From positions 1-64,000 of the forward strand of contig CAMDPO010000003.1 in the NCBI GenBank assembly GCA_945904955.1: DNA of 64,000 nucleotides, in the 5' to 3' direction. This document shows positions 1 through 9,994 of the stretch, in pieces. The notes under the pieces were generated by a model. The model did no database searches. It had not been told where the DNA came from and saw only the letters and a list, made by a program, of their open reading frames with translations. The position numbers were made by a program, and so were the translations under genes. Each line of letters opens with the position of its first letter. Position 1 is the first letter of the stretch. This stretch comes from Rhizobium sp. Q54 (GTDB taxonomy: Bacteria; Pseudomonadota; Alphaproteobacteria; UBA2966; CAIVPW01).

Positions 1-2
1 CG

Positions 3-341
3 TCACGCGCCTTCGAGCAGCATGTTGCGTGTGGCCGCCGGCAGCGCCACGACGAGCCCGTCGAGCTGCTGGGTGATGATGATCTGACAACCCAGGCGCG
101 ACGTGTGGGTCAGGCCAAAGGCGAGGTCGAGCATGTCCTCCTCGTCCTCCGTGGCCTCGGGGATGGCGGCGTAGAACTTCGCGTCGACAACGACGTGGCA
201 CGTCGAGCACGCCAGCGATCCTTCGCAGGCGCCTTCGAGGTCGATGTTGTTGCGGTGGGCGATCTCGAGGACCGACAGCCCGAGCGGCGCGTCCACTTCC
301 TGGCGCCGTCCATCGGGGTGCAAGAACGTCATCTTCGGCAT
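3..341 (-). CDS. fdx: 2Fe-2S ferredoxin, ISC-type (adrenodoxin-like)
   Basis: [51 protein letters not shown]-x5-C-x2-C motif; last gene of isc cluster. Confidence 0.93.
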   Translation of the reverse strand: MPKMTFLHPDGRRQEVDAPLGLSVLEIAHRNNIDLEGACEGSLACSTCHVVVDAKFYAAIPEATEDEEDMLDLAFGLTHTSRLGCQIIITQQLDGLVVALPAATRNMLLEGA

Positions 342-441
342 ACGGCGTGTCGCTCCTGGCCCAACCTGGGCAAGTATCGTCGGCCCCGCTTGGGGGCAAA
401 CGGGCGAGAACATGGCGGTTTCAGCCCGCCAAAGAAAGTAC

Positions 442-2358
442 TTACTTCGTTGCCCCAGGCGGTCGAGTCCCCTCGCCGGCCTCCAGGCGATCAGCCAGCG
501 CGCTCACCGAAACGCCGGCCAAGGCCTGCTGGATACCCCGGTCCATGCGGCGCGCCGCAAAGGCTTCGGTGGCGATGTTGAGGGTATCGACGCGGTCCAG
601 GATGGGCGTCCGATCCGTCCCCACCATGACGCGACGCAGCGCCCCCATCTGGTGGTCGATCTCGCGGCGCTCGCCCTCGGACAACAGGTTGCCGTCGCTG
701 CGCAGGGCACCGTCGATCGCCAAGAGCAGCCGTTCTGCATCGACGCGTGCCTCGCGCAGCAGGCGCTCGGTCATGTCGTCCTTGGCGTGCTCGATGCTGG
801 CGCGCAGCATGTCGGCCATCTCGCCGTCCGACAGACCGTAGCTTGGCTTGACCGCAACCTGCTGGCGCAGGCCGCTGGTGACCTCTTCGGCGCTGACCGT
901 GAGCAGGCCGTCGGCGTCGACGCTGAACAGCACGCGAATTCGTGCCGCACCCGCCGTCATCGGCGGAATGCCGCGCAAATCGAAGCGCGCGAGACTGCGG
1001 TTCTCGGCGACGAGCTCGCGCTCGCCCTGCACGACGTGAATGGCCATCGCCGTCTGGCCGTCCTGGTAGGTCGTGAACTCCTGCGCCAGCGACACAGGGA
1101 TCGGCGTGTTGCGTGGCACCACCCTCTCGACCAGGCCGCCTATGGTCTCGAGGCCGAGCGACAGGGGCGTCACGTCCAGGAGCAAGGCGTCCGAGCCGCG
1201 CGTCAGCGCTTCCGCCTGCAAGGCCGCGCCCAAGGCGACGACCTCGTCCGGGTCGATATCGGTGAGCGGCGCGCGTCCAAAGAACTCTGCGACGCGCTTG
1301 CGCACCAGCGGCGTGCGCGTCGCGCCGCCGACCAACACGACGCCGGTGAGGTCAGGCGGATCGAGCCTGGCGTCGGCCAGCACGCTGCGGGCGATCTCGA
1401 TGGTCTGCTCGACCTTGGGCGCAATGAGGGTGTTGAGCGTCGCCTGGTCCAAGCTGTGCCACGTCAGCCGCCCCGCGAGCTCGAGCGGCCACGAGCCCGT
1501 CTCGTGCTCTGTCAGGTGCTCGCGCGCCTGGCGCGCGACGGCCATCGTGCGCTTCACGTCGCCGGACGTCACCTTGTCGGCGCCGATCATGCGGGTGCGG
1601 TCGTGGAGAAAGTGTTCGGCCACGGCGCGGTCGAAGTCGTCGCCACCGAGCTGGACGTGGCCACCGGTGGCGAGCACCTGGAAGACGCCCATCTCCAGGC
1701 GCAGCACGGAGACGTCAAACGTGCCGCCGCCAAGATCGTAGATCGCGTAGGTGCCCTCGGCTCCTTTATCGAGGCCATAGGCCAGCGCCGCCGCCGTCGG
1801 CTCGTTGACCAGACGCAGGACCTGCAGGCCGGCGAGCTTGGCCGCATCCTTGGTGGCCGTGCGGGCGCCGTCGTCGAAATGCGCCGGCACGGTGATGACC
1901 GCTTGGCGCACCTCACGGTTGAGCGTGCGCTCGGCGCGGCCGCGCAATTCCTCGAGGATGTGGCCCGAGATTTCTACCGGCGTAAGCACGCGGCCGCCGA
2001 CCTTCACGCGCACCATGCCACCCGACGAAGTGTCGAGCTCATACTGCAGTTGGTCGGCCACGCGCATGACGTCTTCGGCGCCGCGTCCCATCAGGCGCTT
2101 GATCGAGACGACCACGCGCTCCGGATGATCCTGCAGGGCCGCGCGCGCGAGCTCACCGACATGCATGCTGCCGGACTGGTAGAGCACCGCGGACGGCACC
2201 AGGCCGTGGCCGTGGGCGTCTCGCAGGACCAGGGGCTTGTTGTTCTCCGAGACGGCAACGAGGGAATTGGTGGTGCCGAGGTCGATGCCGACGGCGATCG
2301 ACTTCCTGGCGTGCGGCAGCGGCGTCTTGCCGGGCTCGTGAATCTGCAGAAGGCTCAT
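442..2358 (-). CDS. hscA: Fe-S assembly Hsp70 chaperone HscA
   Basis: [14 protein letters not shown] Hsp70 signature, between hscB and fdx; ORF trimmed to ATG at 2358. Confidence 0.95.
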   Translation of the reverse strand: MSLLQIHEPGKTPLPHARKSIAVGIDLGTTNSLVAVSENNKPLVLRDAHGHGLVPSAVLYQSGSMHVGELARAALQDHPERVVVSIKRLMGRGAEDVMRVADQLQYELDTSSGGMVRVKVGGRVLTPVEISGHILEELRGRAERTLNREVRQAVITVPAHFDDGARTATKDAAKLAGLQVLRLVNEPTAAALAYGLDKGAEGTYAIYDLGGGTFDVSVLRLEMGVFQVLATGGHVQLGGDDFDRAVAEHFLHDRTRMIGADKVTSGDVKRTMAVARQAREHLTEHETGSWPLELAGRLTWHSLDQATLNTLIAPKVEQTIEIARSVLADARLDPPDLTGVVLVGGATRTPLVRKRVAEFFGRAPLTDIDPDEVVALGAALQAEALTRGSDALLLDVTPLSLGLETIGGLVERVVPRNTPIPVSLAQEFTTYQDGQTAMAIHVVQGERELVAENRSLARFDLRGIPPMTAGAARIRVLFSVDADGLLTVSAEEVTSGLRQQVAVKPSYGLSDGEMADMLRASIEHAKDDMTERLLREARVDAERLLLAIDGALRSDGNLLSEGERREIDHQMGALRRVMVGTDRTPILDRVDTLNIATEAFAARRMDRGIQQALAGVSVSALADRLEAGEGTRPPGATK

Positions 2359-2981
2359 GGCCGGCGGCGCTCGCGCGCGTCTTCCACGAACTTGTCCAAG
2401 TACTTGAGCCGCAGCGTCTGCCGCGCCGCCGCAGCGAGATCGTTCGCGGCGAAGGCAGCGGCAAGGTCCTTGGTCACTCGCTCGAATTGGGCGCATGCAT
2501 CTGCTACGACCGCGTCGGCGGCGGCGGGCGTGTTCGCCTCGGCCAGCGCCTCGCGCATCGCCATGGCGTGGACGAGGATCTCCTCGTCATCCACGGTTTC
2601 CTGGCCGCTGCCGCGCATCGGCCGGCCTTTGAGCGCCAGCAGGTATTCGGCGCGGCGCACCGGTGCCTTCAGGGTCTGGAATGCGTCGTTGAGGTTGGCC
2701 GCATGCTGGAGCGAGTACTCGCGCTCCTTGGGCAGGCGTGCCGCAAAGCGGTCGGGGTGCATGCGCCGCTGCAGCTCGAAGTACCGGCGATCCAGTGCGG
2801 GGATCGCGATGTCGAACGCCGCCGGCAGACCGAAGCGCACGAAGTGGTCGACGATCCGCGGCGGTTGCAACGCACCGCAGCTCTCGCAGAACAGGCCGTC
2901 GCGATCGAGCGTGCCGCTGCACGACCAGCACGCGGCCGAGGCTGGCGCGCGATCAGAAGTCGGCGCCGGTTGCGCAGTCAT
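2355..2981 (-). CDS. hscB: Fe-S assembly co-chaperone HscB (J-domain)
   Basis: J-domain-like RRMHPDRF (HPD) motif, C-terminal helical domain, overlaps hscA start. Confidence 0.93.
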   Translation of the reverse strand: MTAQPAPTSDRAPASAACWSCSGTLDRDGLFCESCGALQPPRIVDHFVRFGLPAAFDIAIPALDRRYFELQRRMHPDRFAARLPKEREYSLQHAANLNDAFQTLKAPVRRAEYLLALKGRPMRGSGQETVDDEEILVHAMAMREALAEANTPAAADAVVADACAQFERVTKDLAAAFAANDLAAAARQTLRLKYLDKFVEDARERRRP

Positions 2982-3042
2982 CGGAGTTGCCTAGAAGGAG
3001 GCGTCCGCGACGGACGCCGAGGTCGGTTGCTGCGCGCGGCGC

Positions 3043-3378
3043 CTAGACGTGAAACGACTCACCGCAGCCGCAGCGGGCGCGCTCGTTCGGGTTCTTGAAG
3101 ACGAACCCGGACTGCAGGTCGCTCTCGACGAAATCCATCTCCGTGCCGACCAGGAACATGGTGGCTTTGGGATCGACGTAGACGGTCACGCCCTTGTCCG
3201 ACACGACCTCGTCCTGCGGCTGGATGTCGTCGGCGAATTCGAGCGTGTAGGAGAGGCCCGAGCAGCCGGCCGTGCGTACGCCGATGCGTACGCCCTGGCT
3301 CGGCTTGCCGCGGTCCGCGAGCATCGCGGCGACGCGCTTGGCGGCGGAGTCGGTGATGGTGATGACCGGCGTTGCCAT
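3043..3378 (-). CDS. iscA: Iron-sulfur assembly A-type carrier IscA
   Basis: ITDSAAKRVAAML...GVRTAGCSGLSYTLEF...NERARCGCGESFHV: conserved C..CGC motif. Confidence 0.93.
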   Translation of the reverse strand: MATPVITITDSAAKRVAAMLADRGKPSQGVRIGVRTAGCSGLSYTLEFADDIQPQDEVVSDKGVTVYVDPKATMFLVGTEMDFVESDLQSGFVFKNPNERARCGCGESFHV

Positions 3379-3414
3379 GTCTCGTCGTTCCTCTCGCTTC
3401 GCTTTTCTCTGCCG

Positions 3415-3858
3415 CTACTGGGCCGCGACGGTCGCGGGCTCAGAGGCGGTCTGTACGTTCTGCGCCTTGCCCGACTTCTTGCGATAGTCGGCGATGGCGG
3501 CCTTGATGGCGTCCTCGGCCAGCACCGAGCAGTGAATCTTGACCGGCGGCAGGGCCAGGTGCTGGGCGATCTGGGTGTTCTTGATGCCCTCCGCCTCGTC
3601 GAGGGTCTTGCCCTTCACCCACTCGGTGACGAGGCTCGACGATGCAATCGCCGAGCCACAGCCGAAGGTCTTGAACTTGGCGTCCTCGATGATGCCCTCG
3701 GAGCTCACCTTGATCTGCAGCTTCATGACGTCGCCGCAGGCCGGTGCGCCAACCAGGCCGGTGCCCACGTCGGTCGCATGTTTGTCCATCGACCCGATAT
3801 TGCGCGGGTTCTCGTAATGATCGATGAGCTTCTCGCCGTACGCCATTTGCTTCTCCAC
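3415..3858 (-). CDS. iscU: Fe-S scaffold IscU
   Basis: YGEKLIDHYENPRNIGSMDK...VGAPACGDVMKLQI...FKTFGCGSAIASSS...LPPVKIHCSVLAEDAI. Confidence 0.96.
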   Translation of the reverse strand: MEKQMAYGEKLIDHYENPRNIGSMDKHATDVGTGLVGAPACGDVMKLQIKVSSEGIIEDAKFKTFGCGSAIASSSLVTEWVKGKTLDEAEGIKNTQIAQHLALPPVKIHCSVLAEDAIKAAIADYRKKSGKAQNVQTASEPATVAAQ

Positions 3859-3929
3859 TCCCTACCCAATGAAATATGGCGGAAACCTTGGATTTTCAAG
3901 GCTCAGCTAGAATTCCGGGCGCTCCCGTC

Positions 3930-5207
3930 CTAGTGGTCGGACCATTGGATCGACTTCAGGTCGATCCCTTCCTGGACCATTTCCCACAATGGGCTCATTT
4001 CGCGCAGTTTCTTCACATGTTTGACGATCGTCTCGATCGCGTAGTCGATCTCGCCTTCGGTCGTCATCCGGCCGATGCCGAAGCGGATCGAGGTGTGCGC
4101 CATCTCTTCCTCGACGCCCAGGGCGCGCAGCACATACGACGGCTCCAGCGAGGCCGAGGTGCACGCCGAGCCGGACGACACGGCGATATCGCGGATGCCC
4201 ATCATCAACGACTCACCCTCGACGTAGGAGAAGCTGAGGTTAAGGTTGCCGGGGAAGCGCGCATCCCGGTCGCCGTTGAGGACGACGTCCTTCAGCTCCT
4301 TGTTGATGCCGTTGAAGAGGCGATCGGACAAGCGCCGGATGCGCTCGTTATCCTTCGCCATCTCGTTCTGGGCGATTTCCGCCGCCTTGCCGAAACCGAC
4401 GATCAGCGGCACGGGCAGTGTGCCGGAGCGCATGCCGCGCTCCTGGCCGCCGCCATGGATCAGCGCGTGCAGCCGCACGCGCGGCTTGCGCCGCACGTAG
4501 AGCGCGCCGACGCCCTTGGGGCCGTACATCTTGTGGGCCGAGATGCTCATCAGGTCGATGTGCATGTCCTCGACGTCGAGCGGTATCTTGCCGGCGGCCT
4601 GGGCGGCGTCGGTATGGAAGAACGCGCCCTTCTCGTGGGCGATGGCGGCGATCTCCTTGAGCGGCTGGACGACGCCGATCTCATTGTTGACGGCCATGAC
4701 CGAGACCAGCGCGGTCTTGTCGGTGACCGCTTGGCGCAGGTGGCCGAGGTCGACGAGGCCGTTCTGCTTCACCGCCAGGTAGGTGACCTTGACGCCTTCT
4801 TCCTCGAGGTGGCGGCAGGCGTCGAGCACGCACTTGTGCTCCGTCACCACGGTGACGATCTCGTTGCGGCGATCCTTGTAGAAGCGGCCGACGCCCTTGA
4901 TGGCGAGGTTATTCGACTCGGTGGCGCCCGACGTGAAGATGATCTCCTTGTCGGTCGCGCCGACCAACGCGGCGATCTGCGCCCGGGCGGTCTCGACGCC
5001 CTCCTCCGCTTCCCAGCCGAACGAATGGTTGCGCGAATGCGGGTTGCCGAACTTGGTCGTGAAGTATGGCAGCATGGCCTCGACGACGCGCGGATCGGTC
5101 GGCGTGGTGGCCTGATAGTCGAGATAGATCGGCAGCTGGATGTTGCGCGCGGCCGCCGGTTCTTTGGCTTGCACGGTCTTGGGGCCCCCTTGGGTCTTCG
5201 TTGCCAT
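3930..5207 (-). CDS. iscS: Cysteine desulfurase IscS
   Basis: [23 protein letters not shown]...[16 protein letters not shown]...[21 protein letters not shown]. Confidence 0.96.
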   Translation of the reverse strand: MATKTQGGPKTVQAKEPAAARNIQLPIYLDYQATTPTDPRVVEAMLPYFTTKFGNPHSRNHSFGWEAEEGVETARAQIAALVGATDKEIIFTSGATESNNLAIKGVGRFYKDRRNEIVTVVTEHKCVLDACRHLEEEGVKVTYLAVKQNGLVDLGHLRQAVTDKTALVSVMAVNNEIGVVQPLKEIAAIAHEKGAFFHTDAAQAAGKIPLDVEDMHIDLMSISAHKMYGPKGVGALYVRRKPRVRLHALIHGGGQERGMRSGTLPVPLIVGFGKAAEIAQNEMAKDNERIRRLSDRLFNGINKELKDVVLNGDRDARFPGNLNLSFSYVEGESLMMGIRDIAVSSGSACTSASLEPSYVLRALGVEEEMAHTSIRFGIGRMTTEGEIDYAIETIVKHVKKLREMSPLWEMVQEGIDLKSIQWSDH

Positions 5208-5216
5208 GTCTCTTAC

Positions 5217-6404
5217 CTAGTGCGCTGCGGCGGCAAAGCACGCCGTGCCGGTCGCCCGCGCCATTTGGCGCGTCACGAACTCCGACCAAGCGGCGCAGAA
5301 ACGATCGATATCGGTGCGGGTGGTGCCCCAGCCGATGCTGACGCGGATGGCGGCGCGCGCCAGGCTCTCTGGCACGCCCATGGCGCGCAGCACCCGCGAA
5401 GCGGCGACCTTGCCCGACGAGCAGGCTGCCCCCGCACTCACAGCGATGCCGGCGAGGTCGAGGGCAATGACCTGGGTCTCATTGTCGAGGCCGGCCAGAG
5501 CGAAGTAGGAGGTGTTGGGAAGACGCGCGGCGGTGCTGCCGAACACCCGCACACCCGCCGCCATGATCTTCAGTCTTTCCTCAAGATTGTCCCGCAACGA
5601 GCTGATATTGTTTGTCTTAGATAGGTCAGAGATGGCGAGCTCAGCGGCCAAGCCGAAGCCTGAAATGGCCGCGGCGTTTTCGGTCCCGGCGCGCAATCCG
5701 CGCTCCTGGCCACCACCGATCAGCATGGGCGACAAAAGGCTCAGCTCGCGGGCGATGACAGCCCCCGCACCGGTGGGCCCGCCCATCTTGTGGCTCGACA
5801 AGACCAGGGTGTCGGCGCCGAGCGCCGGGAAATCGACAGGAGTGCGGCCGGCGGCCTGCACCGCGTCGCAATGCAGCACGCCGCCAACCGAATGAACGAG
5901 CTTGGCCGCAGTCGCGACCGGCTGGATCACGCCCGTCTCGTTGTTGGCCAGCAGCAGGGCGACGACGGCGGTGCCGCCCGCGCCCAGCATCTTCTCCAGG
6001 GCGGCCAAGTCCACAACACCGTCGGCGGTGACCGGGACGGTCTCGACCGGTAGATCCAACGCATGGGCCGCGCCCACCACCGAGTCGTGCTCGATTGCCG
6101 AGATCAGCACGCGGCTGGCGCCACGGGCGCGTCCGCCGGGCGCGGCGCGGCGCGCCAGGCTGCGCAACGCCAGCGCGTTGGCCTCGGTGGCGCCGCTGGT
6201 GAAGACGATCTGCTCCCTATCGGCGCCGGCCAACTCAGCGATCGATTCGCGCGCCCGGTCGACGAAAGCCCGGGTCAGACGACCGAAGCGATGCACGGAC
6301 GATGGATTGCCGCCCACGGTCATGACCTCGGCGACACGTGCCAACACCTCCGGCCGCACGGGGGTGGTCGCGTTGTAGTCGAGGTATGTCCAGCGGGAGC
6401 CCAT
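5217..6404 (-). CDS. Second cysteine desulfurase (NifS/IscS-like, class V aminotransferase fold)
   Basis: TYLDYNATTPVRPEVLARV...SSHKMGGPTGAGAVI...AGAACSSGKVAASRVLRAMG; start trimmed to ATG at 6404. Confidence 0.92.
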   Translation of the reverse strand: MGSRWTYLDYNATTPVRPEVLARVAEVMTVGGNPSSVHRFGRLTRAFVDRARESIAELAGADREQIVFTSGATEANALALRSLARRAAPGGRARGASRVLISAIEHDSVVGAAHALDLPVETVPVTADGVVDLAALEKMLGAGGTAVVALLLANNETGVIQPVATAAKLVHSVGGVLHCDAVQAAGRTPVDFPALGADTLVLSSHKMGGPTGAGAVIARELSLLSPMLIGGGQERGLRAGTENAAAISGFGLAAELAISDLSKTNNISSLRDNLEERLKIMAAGVRVFGSTAARLPNTSYFALAGLDNETQVIALDLAGIAVSAGAACSSGKVAASRVLRAMGVPESLARAAIRVSIGWGTTRTDIDRFCAAWSEFVTRQMARATGTACFAAAAH

Positions 6405-6408
6405 CGTC

Positions 6409-6897
6409 CTATTCCGCCGGAACCGGCTCCGGACGCGGCTCGAAGCGGGCGAGCACGGAGCGCGCCAGCAGGCCGCTGGTGCCGAGGACGCGGCGATTGA
6501 CGACGTCGGCGAGGGAAACGGAGCTGAGGTAGAGGTGGATCTGGTTGCCGAGTTCTTCCCACAGATCGTGGGTGAGGCAACGGCCGCGCGAGGAATGACA
6601 GCCGGTGGCGGAGCCGGGCCGACAGCGGGTGGCGCTGAGCGGCTCATCGACGGCGACGACGATGTCGGCGACGCGAATCTCCTCGCCAACGCGGGCCAGC
6701 TTGTAGCCGCCGCCCGGGCCGCGCACGCTGCGCACCAAGTGGTTGCGGCGCAGCTTGCCGAACAGCTGCTCGAGGTAGGAGAGCGAAATCTCCTGGCGCT
6801 CGGCGATCTCGGCCAGGGATACCGGCCGGTCAGAGCTGTGAATGGCGAGGTCCGCCATCGCCATCACCGCGTATCTGCCTCGTGAAGAAAGTTTCAT
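6409..6897 (-). CDS. iscR: Rrf2-family Fe-S regulator IscR
   Basis: MKLSSRGRYAVMAMADLA N-terminus; C-x7-C-x6-C-LTHDLW Fe-S ligand region; upstream of desulfurases. Confidence 0.93.
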   Translation of the reverse strand: MKLSSRGRYAVMAMADLAIHSSDRPVSLAEIAERQEISLSYLEQLFGKLRRNHLVRSVRGPGGGYKLARVGEEIRVADIVVAVDEPLSATRCRPGSATGCHSSRGRCLTHDLWEELGNQIHLYLSSVSLADVVNRRVLGTSGLLARSVLARFEPRPEPVPAE

Positions 6898-6949
6898 ATG
6901 CCCTTCGCTCCCCTAGATTTTTTGGCCCGCCACTAGCATTCCCTGGGGC

Positions 6950-7666
6950 CTAGTCCTTGTTATCTGCCGATACCTTCCGGCGCTCCGGAACGTTGCCGCC
7001 CTCAAGCTTGTTCACGCGTGCCTGCAGTGACTCGATTTGGTCCAAAAGGCCCTCGATGACGCGCGCCACGGGGTCGGGGACCTCGTCGCGTGAGGTCCCG
7101 TACGCCTCGAAGTGAGCGTCCCGATCGCGCCGGGTCATGGCGACCCGGGCGGGGATGCCGACGACGGTTGCGCCGGCCGGCACGTCCTTCAGCACGACGG
7201 CGTTGGCGCCGACACGGGCGTTCTCTCCAACGACAATCGGCCCCAGCACTTGCGCGCCGGAGCCGATGATGACGCCGTCCTTTAGCGTCGGATGGCGCTT
7301 CATATTGACTTGAGAGGCCGAGTCGACGGCCGGGGCGATGCCGCCCAAGGTAACGTCGTGATAGAGGGTGACGTTGTCGCCGATTTCGGCGGTCTCGCCG
7401 ATGACCACTCCGTTGCCGTGGTCGATGAAGAAGCCCTTGCCGATCCGGGCCGCGGGATGGATTTCGATCCCCGTAAAAAGCCGCGCCAGGTTGGAAAGCA
7501 TGCGTGACAGAAGCCGCCATCGCGCTCGCCATAGGCGATGGGTAAGGCGATGGATGAGAACGGCGTGGAAGCCGGGATAGCTCAGCCAAATCTCGGCCAA
7601 CGACCGCACCGCCGGGTCGCGCTCAAAGATCGCTGCGATATCGCTGCGTACCGTCTCGAATGCCAA
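6950..7666 (-). CDS. cysE: Serine O-acetyltransferase
   Basis: HRLTHRLWR...[44 protein letters not shown] hexapeptide repeats. Confidence 0.95.
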   Translation of the reverse strand: MAFETVRSDIAAIFERDPAVRSLAEIWLSYPGFHAVLIHRLTHRLWRARWRLLSRMLSNLARLFTGIEIHPAARIGKGFFIDHGNGVVIGETAEIGDNVTLYHDVTLGGIAPAVDSASQVNMKRHPTLKDGVIIGSGAQVLGPIVVGENARVGANAVVLKDVPAGATVVGIPARVAMTRRDRDAHFEAYGTSRDEVPDPVARVIEGLLDQIESLQARVNKLEGGNVPERRKVSADNKD

Positions 7667-7690
7667 AGCGACGCCAACTCCGCTCGTTCT

Positions 7691-7765
7691 CGGCGCGATC
7701 CGCGCCGGTCTTTTCGCTTGCGGCGCAATTCGCGCCGTTTGTCTTGCGGCGCGCTCCGAGCGCCG
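7691..7765. repeat. Three tandem GC-rich hairpins upstream of cysE
   Basis: cggcgcgatccgcgccg (7691-7707), cggcgcaattcgcgccg (7721-7737), cggcgcgctccgagcgccg (7747-7765), separated by T-rich linkers gtcttttcgcttg and tttgtcttg. Confidence 0.7.
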
Positions 7766-8078
7766 ACCCGGCCGCCGTGCTTGATCGCCGCCTGCCGAGA
7801 TATGATATAAGCCGCCTCTCGTTGCGACGGCGCCGCTCCGGCACCATCCAGCGAGTTGCCCCCGAGGCCGGCCATCCTGGCGCGTGCCAGGACTCCGGCC
7901 AAGGACTTGGCCCTACGTTTGGATTGTAGTTGTCCGACCTGGTTAGTCAAGTTTGTGAGCCCGGGGCTTGGCTCCTGAGCGACGTAAACTCAACTAGCAG
8001 AGTCGGATTTTGGCTCTGGCAGAGCGCCCAAGCGGCCGGCCCCGCCGGCCCTGCCGCGCGCCTCCAGGAAAATTGAGC

Positions 8079-8720
8079 ATGCCCGAAGTCGTCATCAACG
8101 GACCCGAAGGCCGCATCGAAGCCCGCTACCAGAAGGCGGCGACCGCTACCGCCCCGGTTGCGCTTATCATGCATCCGCATCCGCGCTTCGGCGGCACAAT
8201 GAACAACAAGGTCGTCTACAACATCTTCCACGCCCTCGCGCGCTCGGGCTTCGCCGTGCTGCGCTTCAACTTCCGGGGCGTCGGCAAGAGTCAGGGCACG
8301 TTCGACAACGGCCAAGGCGAGCTCGCCGATGCCGCTGCGGCCCTCGACTGGCTGCAGACCTACCATCCGAGCGCCTCGCACACCTGGGTGAGCGGCTTCT
8401 CGTTCGGCGCCTGGATCGCCATGCAGCTCTTGATGCGCCGGCCCGAGATCAACGCCTTTATCGCGGTGGCGCCGCCAGCCAACATCTACGACTTCGCCTT
8501 CCTGGCGCCCTGCCCTTCGTCCGGCCTGATCATCCAGGGCACCGGGGACGAGGTGGTGCCGGAGCCCGACGTCAACAAGCTCGCCAACCGCCTGAAGGCG
8601 CAGCGCGGCATCGGCGTCGAGTACAAGACGATCGCCGGCGCGGACCATTTCTTCGAGGGCAAGCTCGACGAGATGGCGGCAATGATCGAGCGCTACGCCG
8701 ACACGACCGTAAAGGCCTGA
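8079..8720 (+). CDS. Alpha/beta hydrolase family protein
   Basis: [47 protein letters not shown]...[15 protein letters not shown]. Confidence 0.88.
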   Translation: MPEVVINGPEGRIEARYQKAATATAPVALIMHPHPRFGGTMNNKVVYNIFHALARSGFAVLRFNFRGVGKSQGTFDNGQGELADAAAALDWLQTYHPSASHTWVSGFSFGAWIAMQLLMRRPEINAFIAVAPPANIYDFAFLAPCPSSGLIIQGTGDEVVPEPDVNKLANRLKAQRGIGVEYKTIAGADHFFEGKLDEMAAMIERYADTTVKA

Positions 8721-8740
8721 GGCCCCGAGGCGCGACGCAC

Positions 8741-9994
8741 ATGGGAGCGGCCCGGTCGGACCTCCTCCGCGCTCTGGAGGAGCGCCAGTACGTCCATCAG
8801 ATCACCGATCGCGACGCCTTGGACGCCAAGGCGGCGAGCGGACGCGTCATCGCCTACATCGGCTTCGACTGCACCGCGTCGAGCCTGCACGTCGGCAGCC
8901 TGGTGCAGATCATGATGCTGCGCCGCCTGCAGCAGACCGGCCACAAGCCGATCGTCCTGGTCGGCGGCGGCACCACCAAGATCGGCGACCCAAGCGGCAA
9001 GGACGAGGCACGCAAGGTCTTGTCGGACGCCGACATCACCGCCAACAAAGCCGGCATCGCCCGGAACTTTGCCCCGTTCCTCAAGTTCGGCACCGGCCCG
9101 ACCGACGCGGTCATGGTCGACAACGACGACTGGCTCAACGGGCTCGCCTACATCCCGTTCCTGCGCGAGTTCGGCGCGCACTTCTCGGTCAACCGCATGC
9201 TGTCGATGGACAGCGTCAAGTTGCGCCTGGAGCGCGAGCAGCCGCTGTCCTTCCTGGAATTCAACTACATGATCCTCCAGGCCTACGACTTCCTGGAACT
9301 CGCCCGCCGTCAGAGCGTCAGCCTGCAGATGGGCGGCTCGGATCAGTGGGGCAACATCGTCACCGGCGTCGAGCTCGGTCGGCGCGTCGATGGGCGTGAG
9401 CTGTACGGCGTGACCACGCCGCTCATCACCACCGCCGGCGGCGGCAAGATGGGCAAGACCGCGCAGGGCGCGGTGTGGCTCTCGGCCGACAAGCTGTCGC
9501 CGTACGACTACTGGCAGTTCTGGCGCAACACCCACGACGCCGATGTCGGCCGCTTCCTGCGCCTGTTCACCGATCTGCCGCTCGCCGAGATAGCGGGGCT
9601 GGAGAAGCTCGAAGGCCAGGAGATGAACCAGGCCAAGATCGCGCTCGCCAACGCGGCCACCACGCTTAACCACGGCGCCGACGCCGCACGCGCCGCGGAG
9701 GAAACCGCACGCAAGACCTTCGAGCACGGCGTCGCGGGCGAAGGCCTGCCGACCTTCGCGATCGACGGCGCCGCCCTCAATGCCGGCATCCCGGCGTTCG
9801 AGCTGGTGTTCGCGTCCGGACTGGTCACATCCAAGGGCGAGGCGCGCAAGCTGATCCGCGGCGGCGGCGTGCGCCTGAACGACGCTCCCATCACCAACGA
9901 GTCGGAAGCGATCGGCCTTCAGCACCTTGACGGCGATGGGCGCATCAAACTGTCTCTCGGGCGCAAGCGCCACACCCTCGGCGTGCCGAGCTAG
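8741..9994 (+). CDS. tyrS: Tyrosyl-tRNA synthetase
   Basis: [18 protein letters not shown] (HIGH-like), [12 protein letters not shown] (KMSKS-like), C-terminal S4 domain [16 protein letters not shown]. Confidence 0.96.
   Translation: MGAARSDLLRALEERQYVHQITDRDALDAKAASGRVIAYIGFDCTASSLHVGSLVQIMMLRRLQQTGHKPIVLVGGGTTKIGDPSGKDEARKVLSDADITANKAGIARNFAPFLKFGTGPTDAVMVDNDDWLNGLAYIPFLREFGAHFSVNRMLSMDSVKLRLEREQPLSFLEFNYMILQAYDFLELARRQSVSLQMGGSDQWGNIVTGVELGRRVDGRELYGVTTPLITTAGGGKMGKTAQGAVWLSADKLSPYDYWQFWRNTHDADVGRFLRLFTDLPLAEIAGLEKLEGQEMNQAKIALANAATTLNHGADAARAAEETARKTFEHGVAGEGLPTFAIDGAALNAGIPAFELVFASGLVTSKGEARKLIRGGGVRLNDAPITNESEAIGLQHLDGDGRIKLSLGRKRHTLGVPS

Noticed and set aside
244-2994. 916-aa plus-strand ORF opposite hscA/hscB
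   Set aside because: Antisense to well-recognised genes; Arg/Ala/His-rich low-complexity composition typical of GC-driven shadow ORFs.
3876-5624. 582-aa plus-strand ORF opposite iscS
   Set aside because: Antisense shadow of IscS and the second desulfurase.
7691-7765. Mini-CRISPR array
   Set aside because: Repeats are short palindromes with 9-13 nt linkers, only three units and no cas genes.
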